Positions 1 to 9,478 of a stretch of 64,000 nucleotides of DNA are shown here, piece by piece. The DNA is taken from the NCBI RefSeq assembly GCF_001680005.1, contig NC_033567.1, forward strand, positions 1,364,001-1,428,000. The letters run 5' to 3'. The DNA comes from Plasmodium coatneyi. Its lineage: Eukaryota > Apicomplexa > Aconoidasida > Haemosporida > Plasmodiidae. A program made the position numbers and the translations under genes. The notes below the pieces were generated by a model. It made no database searches. It saw only the letters and a program-made list of their open reading frames with translations, and was not told the origin of the DNA. Position 1 is the first letter of the stretch; every line of letters begins with the position of its first letter.

Positions 1-2
1 TC

Positions 3-185
3 CAAGCATCGGCAAATTCTAAATTGTTGTTAGATTCCAACTGTCCAACGGATAATATGGGCCACCTGCTGTGCAACCAAACCATTTCCGTCTTCGACGC
101 GGAAACTGGCGAGTATCTCAGCCACCCACAGGGATTGAAGCTAACCGAGGTGTTCAACACGTTGTCGTACCCCCCCGAGGAGTAA
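3..185 (+). CDS. 3' end of an unidentified protein-coding gene (partial)
   Basis: The frame ending in TAA at 183-185 is open to the left edge of the window, so about 60 C-terminal residues are visible and the start lies outside. The visible part contains CNQTISVFDAETGEYL, which reads like a folded beta-rich domain rather than low-complexity filler, and it ends LSYPPEE. The cadence faintly resembles a beta-propeller blade, but that is too weak for a family call. It could be the last exon of a spliced gene. It converges with the minus-strand zinc-finger gene downstream, leaving a shared 3' intergenic region of about 1.3 kb. No function is assigned. Confidence 0.55.
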   Translation, partial: QASANSKLLLDSNCPTDNMGHLLCNQTISVFDAETGEYLSHPQGLKLTEVFNTLSYPPEE

Positions 186-1497
186 CGTTTTCTACCCATT
201 CAAAAGGGTGGTACCAATTAAAAAAATTTGCGGCGTTTAAAAGGTTGGCCCCATGTTTTCCGCTCAAATACTAGCGTGCGTCTTTTTTTTTGTTTTTTTT
301 TTTTGCGTTTCTTTCCTACTCGTTTTCTACGTTTTCCCGGCGGTGGGCCTGTGGTGTCCCCCCAACGTACGTGAATGTGCATACCCATAATTTTGCACGC
401 ACGTTGTTGTCGTTTTTTCGTCCCCCTCCCCCTTGGCGTATTTTTCATTCCGAACTTAACCACTAATCGTGTTATTCGTCAAACCCGGATTCACCCCCTT
501 TGGCCATCTCGAAATGAATTTTTGTTTAAAAATTTTAACTGGCTACGCATAATCTGTGTGATGTGACGCGGACTGCAAGTTGTGCAAACTGGTTGTGTTT
601 GCTCATGCTTTAGAAAAGCACATTCAGGAAAAATGAAAAAAAAATTACAGCTCTTTTTATTTTTTTTTTTTTTTTTACGACATTACAAAAAAATTAAAAG
701 TTTAAAAAAAAAAATTTTAAATTTGTAAAGTGGAAAATGCACTCGCATACATATTCATGGGGCGAAAAAGGTGACTAAAAATTTTTACAAAACGTGCGCG
801 CGTGTGTATATCCCTACTTAGCTAACACGCGAATATGTGCCTTACTAAATGGACAAATATTTGAAGCATAACCTTGTATTGTAGGCAATTTAAAAAAAAG
901 CACAACATTATAATCCCCTTCCAAGCATGTGGTAAAATGTGATTATATGCGTATAATGGCACTCCCGGACGGAAGCTAATGAGAAATATTCTACTATGAG
1001 AAAATGGGCCTTATTAATACGTAAGGGGGAAGTGAAAAGAAGAGGTACGCATATTCGCGTGGGAATGGGAATTAAGTATTCAAATAGATTCTGTAAAAAA
1101 AGAAAAAAAATTAAATATAACAGAATAAACCTTCGAGGTGTCTAATGTGCAGGAAGTAAATTATAAACAAAACTCAAAAAATAGGAAATAATTATTTTTA
1201 TTTTTTTTGCAAATAAATCTACGCAATTTTGTGGCACATGTTTATGCAAATACTGGGGTGCTCCGTGCAATTCTTTTATTTCGCAGCACGGGCTGGCAGG
1301 CAATTAGACGTTTTACCCTTCTAAATTTTGCCGAACTTTTTTTGCAGTGGAAAATTAGGATATGAGCGTGGGAATCATTCTACGAAAGGGTTATGTGTCT
1401 CGTTCTTCTTAGCTGCCGCGACTGCAGGGGGAGGTGTATATTTTTGCTTGACCGTTTAGCGCTCCACCCTGTTGTGTACTGTGTACGCAGCGCAGAC
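186..1497. other. convergent intergenic region
   Basis: About 1.3 kb between the end of the partial plus-strand gene and the 3' end of the minus-strand zinc-finger gene. It is A/T-rich with several T and A runs (near 285-304 and 658-676). The short open frames overlapping 218-566 have no family features. Presumably it holds the two 3' UTRs and polyadenylation signals; I see no RNA gene or repeat family. Confidence 0.6.
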
Positions 1498-3264
1498 TTA
1501 GTCGAACAAATCGTCTATGGTGTAAAAAGTGGGCTTTATATTATCATTGCACTTGGTCTTTTTCTTCTTATGGTATGCGCTTCCATCTCCATCAGAGTGA
1601 TCATTACGTGAGTCATTTTCCGAGCGTTTATTTTTTTTCGATTTATTATCTGCGCTTTTGCTACTTGTGTATTTTTCATTCCCCTTACTGCTACCACTCT
1701 CTTTAGCATTATCTTTATTTGAGACATTCGAAAGGGAGGAAGAAGAATCCTTCCCCTTCCCACCCGAATCTTTGCTTTTGTTCCTATCATTCGAAGAGGA
1801 TTCATTAAATTGGTCTATTAAATCTTTCAAGTTATGTTTCTTGTAGTATTCTACATATTTGTAAAAATCTCTATTTTCGAGATGCTCTCTGGGAATATTT
1901 AATTCTTTAAAGTTTTGATTTTCAAGGATCTTCTTAATATCATCATTTTTGTTTTTACGTAAGGAGTTAAAATATTCTATACATGCCTTGACATCGCTAT
2001 CTCTTTTTTTATCCATTTCGAGGTAGCCTATAGTTTTATTCATTTTTTTGGCGTTCGAATCATTCATGTTATTAAACATGATTGTTTTTCTTTTCACATT
2101 TCCACTTTCGACAACAGTTCCGAATTTGTCGTTATACTTTTCCGGTCTCTGCATATCATGATAATTGCTGTTGCTTCCGTATACCTTGTTGTCTTTGTTC
2201 CAATAATTTGCCTGTGCGTTCGTGTGGGAATAGTTTGGTTGGTAGTTCTTGACATAATTCCCGTTATAAAAGTTGTTGTTCTCTCGTGAATATCCACCCA
2301 TGGGGTTACCGACCCTGCCGTTATTGTGTCCACCGCTCATATAGGAGTTACCATAGTCGTTGTTCCCCTTGTTCATGTAGTTCATTTGGCCATAGTTGTT
2401 GTTAGAATTCCTCATGTAATCGTTTTGGAACTTATCATTTGAGTAGGGCATGTAATTCATATTCGCATTATACATATTGTTATTTGGTTTAGAGAATTTT
2501 TTTCGATAATCCTCATTTGAATATTTTGAATCCGGTATGTATCCGTGTGTCTTATCTTCATTAAACAGTTTGTTTTTCATTCTTTCTCCGTTCGGATCTT
2601 CCTCTCTGTCATTCTCCCTATCGTCTTCAAAGCTGCCATTGTTATGGATGATCCCATTTTCGACTTCACTCTGTGCTTCCTCTCCATTGGGACTTTCTTC
2701 GCAATTTTCCTTGGCGCTATTCCCCGAGGAGGGGTTCGCGTCTTTCCTATTTTTCTTTAATCTTAAGCATTTGAACATATTCGCGAGGAGGCCACGGTGT
2801 TTTTTTTTTTGATTCCGTTGCGGGCTGGGATGGGCACTTTGACTTAAGGCAAAATGTGCACTACTGTACTGCGAAAGGTTCACACGGCTACACAAAAAGC
2901 ATTGCACGTATGAACAGTCAATGTTTGTGAGGTTCCTGCTGTTGCACTGGTAGCAAACGAGAATAATAACTCTTCGTCCTATGCTATCGTGGGGCACTAG
3001 AGCGTTTACCACATGGCACTTAGGGCAGGCTCTATACACAGCACTACTCTCACAGGAAAAAACCGATAGGCATTTATAGCATCTAGCGTTTTTGTAAGAA
3101 ATGTTTTCAAAGGAAATTGCCAAGTTCTCTAGCCCAGCAACCGAGTCGAGAATACCATCTGGGTTTAGCAAAAAAAAAGTTGTATACTTTTCTTTGTGCG
3201 CTCTACTCGAATCGTCTATGCATATGCGCTTTTCTTTTAGAGTGCTAATATCCATATAAGGCAC
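1498..3264 (-). CDS. LSD1-type zinc-finger protein with asparagine-rich C-terminal half
   Basis: A single uninterrupted frame of 588 residues. The N-terminal part has two C-x2-C...C-x2-C units: CYKC at 62-65 paired with CPKC at 80-83, and CYQC at 104-107 paired with CFLC at 122-125. Their spacing and flanking residues match LSD1-type zinc ribbons, which in plants act in protein-protein contacts controlling cell death. Residues from about 150 on are charged, then rich in N, Y, G and M (roughly 230-360), and end in a serine/lysine-rich tail. Such low-complexity halves are common in Plasmodium. I see no enzymatic domain, signal peptide or membrane segment. The ATG at 3264 is the first in frame and begins the ordered region. 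The specific role is unknown; a conserved Plasmodium protein of regulatory or scaffold type is the best description. Confidence 0.8.
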   Translation of the reverse strand: MPYMDISTLKEKRICIDDSSRAHKEKYTTFFLLNPDGILDSVAGLENLAISFENISYKNARCYKCLSVFSCESSAVYRACPKCHVVNALVPHDSIGRRVIILVCYQCNSRNLTNIDCSYVQCFLCSRVNLSQYSSAHFALSQSAHPSPQRNQKKKHRGLLANMFKCLRLKKNRKDANPSSGNSAKENCEESPNGEEAQSEVENGIIHNNGSFEDDRENDREEDPNGERMKNKLFNEDKTHGYIPDSKYSNEDYRKKFSKPNNNMYNANMNYMPYSNDKFQNDYMRNSNNNYGQMNYMNKGNNDYGNSYMSGGHNNGRVGNPMGGYSRENNNFYNGNYVKNYQPNYSHTNAQANYWNKDNKVYGSNSNYHDMQRPEKYNDKFGTVVESGNVKRKTIMFNNMNDSNAKKMNKTIGYLEMDKKRDSDVKACIEYFNSLRKNKNDDIKKILENQNFKELNIPREHLENRDFYKYVEYYKKHNLKDLIDQFNESSSNDRNKSKDSGGKGKDSSSSLSNVSNKDNAKESGSSKGNEKYTSSKSADNKSKKNKRSENDSRNDHSDGDGSAYHKKKKTKCNDNIKPTFYTIDDLFD

Positions 3265-3842
3265 GGGGGGATTTACATGGAGAGGGTAGCAAAATGGGGG
3301 ATAGCAAAATGGATGGCATCAAAACACTCAGGGTGGTCCTTCCACGCATGTAGGTGCGTGCATTGCCAAGGAACGTGCACAACACACAGTCATGTGGCTA
3401 ATACACAGCAGGTACATACGCAAATGCCCTCACTAAGAATAAGAGCAACGTTCGAGAGCAACTAACTAGTACATATTATATGTACCTGTGAGTGCAATCC
3501 ACATGGAATTTAGAAAACAGCTAAAAATTACTTTCCGCGTTATCGTAATTTTGCAGAATTTATTTTTTAATAGCATCGCGGAGTTGCTTTGTGAAGTAAA
3601 AAAGTAAAATTATCAAATGATTAAATGATTAAATAAATAAAATAATAAAAAAAAAATTACTCATTTATGAAAATGACAATTGTAATAGCAACAGTCGAGA
3701 ATTGTTCTGAAACAGATTCACATGAATCACAAAAGTTGCTTCATAAAAGATTAGGCACCCCAAGTGCTACAACTATTAGTTAGAATTGATGCACGACACG
3801 AAAATTGCGGCTGGCGTGTGAGCTTTGTGCACAAGTAGAGAT

Positions 3843-3892
3843 TATAAACGCGTATAGAATATATACGCGCATATATTCTATACGCGTTTATA
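3843..3892. repeat. 50-bp near-perfect palindrome
   Basis: Every base from 3843 to 3867 pairs with its mirror position up to 3892 except A3865 opposite C3870. The arm reads ATAAACGCGTATAGAATATA and the mirror arm is its reverse complement. It includes two ACGCGT cores, one in each arm. It lies about 600 bp upstream of the zinc-finger gene start. Confidence 0.9.
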
Positions 3893-5308
3893 CATATTTT
3901 TTGTTGTACCTGTTTTGCGCGTTTGCCCCCTCTGTGCGATTCCATTCCTTCCTTTTCTAAACTGCTATATTCTGTTATGTGTTATGTTCTTTTTTTTTTT
4001 TTCCTTCGCCAAATGGTATAAAGTGGCACTTTCTTGATATACTTTTTCTCATCACTGTAAATGCGCATGAAATGAGTGCTGCTTAAGCCAATTCTGTCAT
4101 TCCTTAATATCATTTTTTTGTGGCTACATTGCTATTCACTCGCGCGATGTACAAACACAAATTGAAAAATGTATAGCATGAGGAATCTCGACTTGTTCTA
4201 TTGTACAGCAGAGCAAATATCTTTACAACAATTTTTTTTTCCTTCTTTTTTTTTTTTTTTGCTCCTGCGTAAAAACCAAAAAAAAGATTCATCTAGAAAA
4301 AAAAAAAAAAAATGTAATTTTTTTGGCACCTCAGTCGTTCTACATTGTAAAAAAATAATAAAAGAAAGGAACCAAATGTGACAAAAGAATAAAAAGGAAA
4401 AAAAGTAGTTTGTTCTCTCCTCATGTGTATAGGAAAAAAAACGCCTTAATCGCTAGCACATGGAATGTGTTGCCCCTTTTGGTAACATTTTTCCCATCTG
4501 CGCTCTTCTTCGTACTTCGTTCTGGGGGTGTGACGGGATTTTTGTCCTCCGTCGTTTTCTTACAGGTTCTTCCTTTTATGCAGTCTTCTCCTTCCCCTTT
4601 TTTTCTTCTTTTTTTCCGGAAGGGTCACAATTTTTTTTACTTCTTCAATAAGCCATTTTTGAGTGTGTGCGCAGTTGAAAAGTTGTGGCAGTACACAAAA
4701 ATAGGAAGTGGTAATTTTTTGGTTTTTTTATGACCAAGTGTGTGTAAGTACAAAGGTCCAATATGCGCGAGTATCTTCAAGAAATCAGAAACAAAGGAAA
4801 TATTTTCCCTTGTCTGAAACATCAACAATTGTAATATTTACTGTTCTGGTTTGGCTAATATTCACTTGTTGCCCTTTTTACCACTCCGCAAAAAGGGTTT
4901 ATGTTTCCTGTCATCCCAAATTGTTCATGGAAAAATGGCGCTTAAAAGGATGGCCACGAAATATGCGTAAAAGAAGCCACACATTCTTCGTTTTACAAAA
5001 GGGATACACGGTGACAAACCATTTAGCATTAACCGGAAAGACGCCATGTGAAAGTTAAACCAAAACAGAACTGTGCGTAACTGCGCAAAGGATCCACCTT
5101 TTGACGTGCGTTTTTTTTTTTTTTTTCGCATTTTTTATGCCCTCTTAAAAACCAACAAACACACTCTCTATAAACTTATGCGTGAAAAAAGATATGTGAA
5201 AAATGATGAACACATTGGGAAAATTCAAATGGAAAGAAAAAAATTGAAAGAAGGAAAAGAGGGGGAAATTCCCTCAACGAATACTGCTAGCCATTTTGTT
5301 CTTTTCAC

Positions 5309-5310
<2 letters not shown>

Positions 5311-5347
<37 letters not shown>
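5311..5347. repeat. 37-base A homopolymer
   Basis: Uninterrupted run of A in the promoter region of the DDHD gene. The exact length is likely unreliable in any assembly. Confidence 0.9.
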
Positions 5348-5351
<4 letters not shown>

Positions 5352-5910
5352 CTTCAACAAACAAAATAGTTACACCCACGTGAACACTTCAAGTAGAGTG
5401 TCCCTTTTTTTGAAGCAAAAAAATTTCAGAATTGTAACCTCCAAATTGTAGCATCAAATTGTCCTCAATTTTTTTAATCGCTCCCTCCATTTAACTGTTT
5501 TACGCTCCTAAGCAAATTTTAATTTGTTTGCAATAATTCATAGGCATATGAGCAGAGCTGCTCACGAATGGTTAACCTTATTTGCGTGAATAAACGCATC
5601 CCCTTCTTTGAATGACTTAACCGGTTAATGAGTTACTTCCCCCCTGTTGCCATAACGGCATCGTGATTGTACAAATGAGTGAACCCCTCTGCTACGCAAT
5701 GTGTATACTCCTACCCATGCACACAAAAAGGGGAGTGTAAAAATAGGGAAAGATACATTTGGACGTACCAGTAAATTATTGCTCCCCCAAAAAAAAATAA
5801 AAAAGAAACAAATAAAACAAATGTGAAGAACAAATTTGTACACAGCAAAGTAGCATTTAAAAAGACAAAATCAGAAAAAAAGAAAAAATCGTACGTACCA
5901 CCCCGTTATA

Positions 5911-8211
5911 ATGACTGCTCCCACTTTAAAAGCAGAGGAAGGGGATGATGAGGACGATTTAAGGAAAAAGAAAAATAACCATTTTTTTTTTTTCTCCAAA
6001 AGTGAAAAAAAGGTGACTGTGAAGAAAATCCCCAAAAGTAAAAATGACGTAGACATCAACTTTTACGAAGAAGAACCATACTTGGATGATAAAGTTAATG
6101 ACGTCGATTACATCATTTTAATAATCCATGGAATAGGATCCAATGAAGAGATCATTACAAATCAGTGTGAAGATCTCAAAAATAGTTTCAAAATTGTAAA
6201 AAAAATGTGGTTTTTTGATTATCCCTTTAATATCCATTTTCACATATTCAATTGGAAGAAGTATATAATAGACGCACAGATTCAGTAATGCTTCATAGCG
6301 GTGACATTTCTGCGCCCCCCCGTCGCATCTTTAGCTCGTCTACTTGAGGTCTATGCATCCGTGTCCCATTTTTGCCTGTTCACGTGAAAAGCAAATCGGG
6401 CAGTTGTTCGAATTGTCAGAGATGCGCTTATGCTTTGTATTTATTTATTCTTTTTTTTGCGCTTCGCTGTATATCTCACTCTTCCCCTACCCCGCAGCGT
6501 CTTCAACCGGATAAACATCAACACCATGGCGGAAACCCGAAAGATCATAAACCTCTCGGCAGGGGATATCATATGCTTCCTGCACCCAAGATATGGTGAT
6601 TACATAATGTCAAACCTGTACAATGATATAAACAAGGCACTAGAATCTTTAAAGAGTGTAATTTTAAAATGAGAAATGTGCGAACGTGTGTGAACTGTGT
6701 GTGGTTTTACACTACGAGGGGTTCCTCTCGAGAGTAACCCGCACACCATGCCACTGCATTATATAACACAATAGGGTAGTACATACTGCAGCAGTGCTTT
6801 CCTGCATACGCGATGACAATACCACATTACTGGTGTATATACCCACCCTGCGCAGGACCCTAGCGGAAGGTTCAAAAATTCCAAGGTCTGCCTCTTGGGT
6901 TACTCCCTCGGGAGCGCTATGGCGTACGAAATTTTGCACAATGTCAAAGTAAGAATCAGTGACAGCGATTTGAAGTACCACCTAAAGAGTAAAATCGACT
7001 ACTTCTTCATGCTGGGAAGCCCCCTAAGTGCGTTACTATCATTGTACAAGCCAGATTACATAAACGAGGGGTTAAGGTTAATGGAGGGGATCAAATTTTA
7101 CAACCTCTTCCATGGGTTTGATCCCGTTGCATTTAGGATAGAACCCCTCATATATCCCAAAATAAAGAACATCCCAGAACCTGTCTTGATAAATTACTGG
7201 AGAAATAATGGAGCTAGATACTGGTTTGAGTGGGATAAAAATATGCAAAATGCAAAAATAGCAATTGTCCAGAATTTAAATGATTTTACATCTGCCATCA
7301 CGAATGGGTTCTACAAATTTATCGGAAAATCTGAATCGAATGAAGAAGAACAAGGTACGTTGAATAAAAACCTCTGCTACAACAAGTGCGATAATAAAAA
7401 CATAAATATGTTTCTGTCAAAGGTGAAGGAAAACCAAAGAAAAATGGCTTTACAAAGAAGGAAAATGGACAGAAGGAACAGCAAGTTTAAACCCGTAAAA
7501 GATAAACCACCATCTTACACAAATGAACAGGAGTACGAAACGAAGGTTTACCAAAATGGAAACAACACGAAGGAATTTCAAAGTGATGATTATTTGTCTG
7601 CAGATAATTCAAGTTATGTGGACAGCACCAAAAGCATTTGTGCATCACAAGATTCGAATAGCTCACTTTCCTTTTTTGACCAAAATTTTAGTGACAATTC
7701 GGGTGAAGACTCACAACGGGGGAAGGCACCCACCGAGGAAGTCACAAAAAAGGGAAACACTCTCCCCCCCTACAGTGATGCTAATGCATCACATACGAGT
7801 AACAAACAGGATAGAGGAAATTCAAATAAGAAGGCGAATTCCAATAAGGCAGAAGAACTTCCCCTCCGATACGACTATCAACTACAGGAATTCATCATGG
7901 AACATTATATCTACCCCCTAGCCGTTGCAAAATCACATTTTAATTATTTCATAATAAAGGACATCTCATTTTTCATACTTAAGGAGCTACTAAACAGGAC
8001 GGTAACCCTAAGCTATGAGGATTACCTAACTCAAATAGAACAGGAATATAACAACAAATCCCTAAACGAGCAAGATCATGATAAAAAGGAACGCTACTTG
8101 AAAATATCCTTCAAGGCGAGCAAATCGCTTGACGAATTTCGTAAGTATGAGAAGAATGTACAAGCCATGTCGGATCCTTTTAACATGAAAAATTTTAAAA
8201 ATCTCATTTGA
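5911..8211 (+). CDS. DDHD-domain phospholipase (PA-PLA1-like), three exons
   Basis: Proposed exons are 5911-6284, 6498-6657 and 6856-8211. Each intron begins GT and ends AG, and the reading phases agree (2 then 0), giving about 629 residues. Residues 73-77 read HGIGS, the oxyanion-side lipase motif. GYSLG at 193-197 is the serine-hydrolase elbow, with Ser195 the likely nucleophile. Further on, LGSPLSALLS, FHGFDPVAFRIEPLI and, near the C-terminus, RYDYQLQEF followed by SHFNYF correspond to conserved blocks of the DDHD domain. Intracellular PA-PLA1 enzymes remove an acyl chain from phosphatidic acid or related phospholipids and act at ER/Golgi or mitochondrial membranes. A hydrophilic insert of about 150 residues, rich in N, S and K, splits the domain, which is typical for Plasmodium. 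No signal peptide is visible. Substrate preference cannot be read from sequence. Confidence 0.88.
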
Positions 8212-9478
8212 ATATTAAACAAAAGGGAGGGTGTGATAGAAGAAACCCTGCCCTATTTTGCGTGGTCCTGTCCAATTTATATTCCACCCCCTCCACGGCA
8301 CTTTTCCCTTATGTGAAGTCCATTTATGCGCTCAGTTTTAGTAGCACACATTTGTTTCCACTTTTAATAACTTCCTTGCCCCCATGAAATGGGAAGTTTC
8401 TATCCCGAGTAGGAGCTTCCATATGCTTGATTTTAAACGCACAGGCGTGTTCGTACGCATGTACATTTTCCCATGTTGGGGATATATTTACCCTCGACGA
8501 GGGTACAGCTGGGTCGGTATCATTATAGGAAGTTTCACACATGGGCTTCCCACTTGGTAACTTTCCGAATGGAAACAAAAAAAAAATTGTCTTTGCTTTG
8601 ATCGTTTTAGGGGATACGAGAGGGTGGATATATGCCTTTCGGGGGGCCCTACAATGAGGAAAAAATCTCGCCATTTCTGCGCGTCCTCTGTAGGTGTATA
8701 ATCACATTATTTCACCGCGTCCAGTTTTGCCTTCTGCCCGTTTGGCATCAAAACAACGTTTCAATAAATTATCATCAACTTAGCGGCACGCAATTTTCTC
8801 GTTCTACCAACGGAAACTGGCAGAGGGAGCATCATACATGTCCCCTTTTTTTATTCCGCGGCTTCCAATTAGCAAAATGAAAAACTGTCCATTCATTACG
8901 CATGCGAGGGAATCTTTAACTTACATGCCACGAGCGCAGTTTTTTTTTCCCCCCCTCCTGTAAAGCGCCGCAGCTATGGAGCAACCTTCGTTCAACAAAA
9001 GTGATAAGCACGCTTGGCAACTTGATTATATGTGACTGCTGCCTGTTTGCAATTTTTTTTTTTCTAAAGTTTGCCATTCGTAAAGTTGTAGGTAATTTTT
9101 TTTTTTTTTTTTTTTTTTCTTACCTTTTGAAGGCTCCCATGGTGCTGACGCTCCGACTGCATTTTTTGACAATTTTTTTTTAAATTTTCCGTTTGAATGC
9201 AACAATGTAGGAAGCAAAATAGCGGACCGGTTTAAAAAAAAAAAATAAAATAAAATAAAATAAACTACAATTTTTTAAGAATTATCATTGAGAGAGGCAA
9301 AGAGGAGATGATTCCTACTGCGATTTTATCCTTTTGAAGAAAGAGGGGCCCCTTTTCTTCTTCTGTTTCCCGGAATGGTCAAGCCGACTGGCCAATTTGT
9401 TCATTCGATTGAACGATTTGATGCGGACAGGATTTCCCCATCCTGGTCACCACCCCATTTGATTGACGCGCATCGAAA
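8212..9478. other. intergenic region between two plus-strand genes
   Basis: About 1.27 kb holding the 3' end of the DDHD transcript and the promoter of the AAA ATPase gene. It has T-runs near 9052-9118 and A-rich patches near 9234-9262. No convincing coding segment or RNA gene was seen. Confidence 0.55.

Larger units (their letters stand above)
3265..5910. promoter_or_regulatory. divergent intergenic/promoter region of 2.6 kb
   Basis: This stretch separates the divergent zinc-finger gene (minus) and DDHD phospholipase gene (plus), so it should hold both promoters and 5' UTRs. It is full of poly-T and poly-A tracts, includes a 37-A run at 5311-5347, and carries a long palindrome near 3868. 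The longest open frames here (for example 4410-4733 and 4708-5058) are phenylalanine-rich readings of pyrimidine tracts without recognisable domains, and I do not treat them as genes. Confidence 0.5.

Noticed and set aside
4410..5058. Overlapping open frames of 107 and 116 codons in the divergent promoter
   Set aside because: Phenylalanine/lysine-rich readings of poly-T and poly-A tracts with no family signature.
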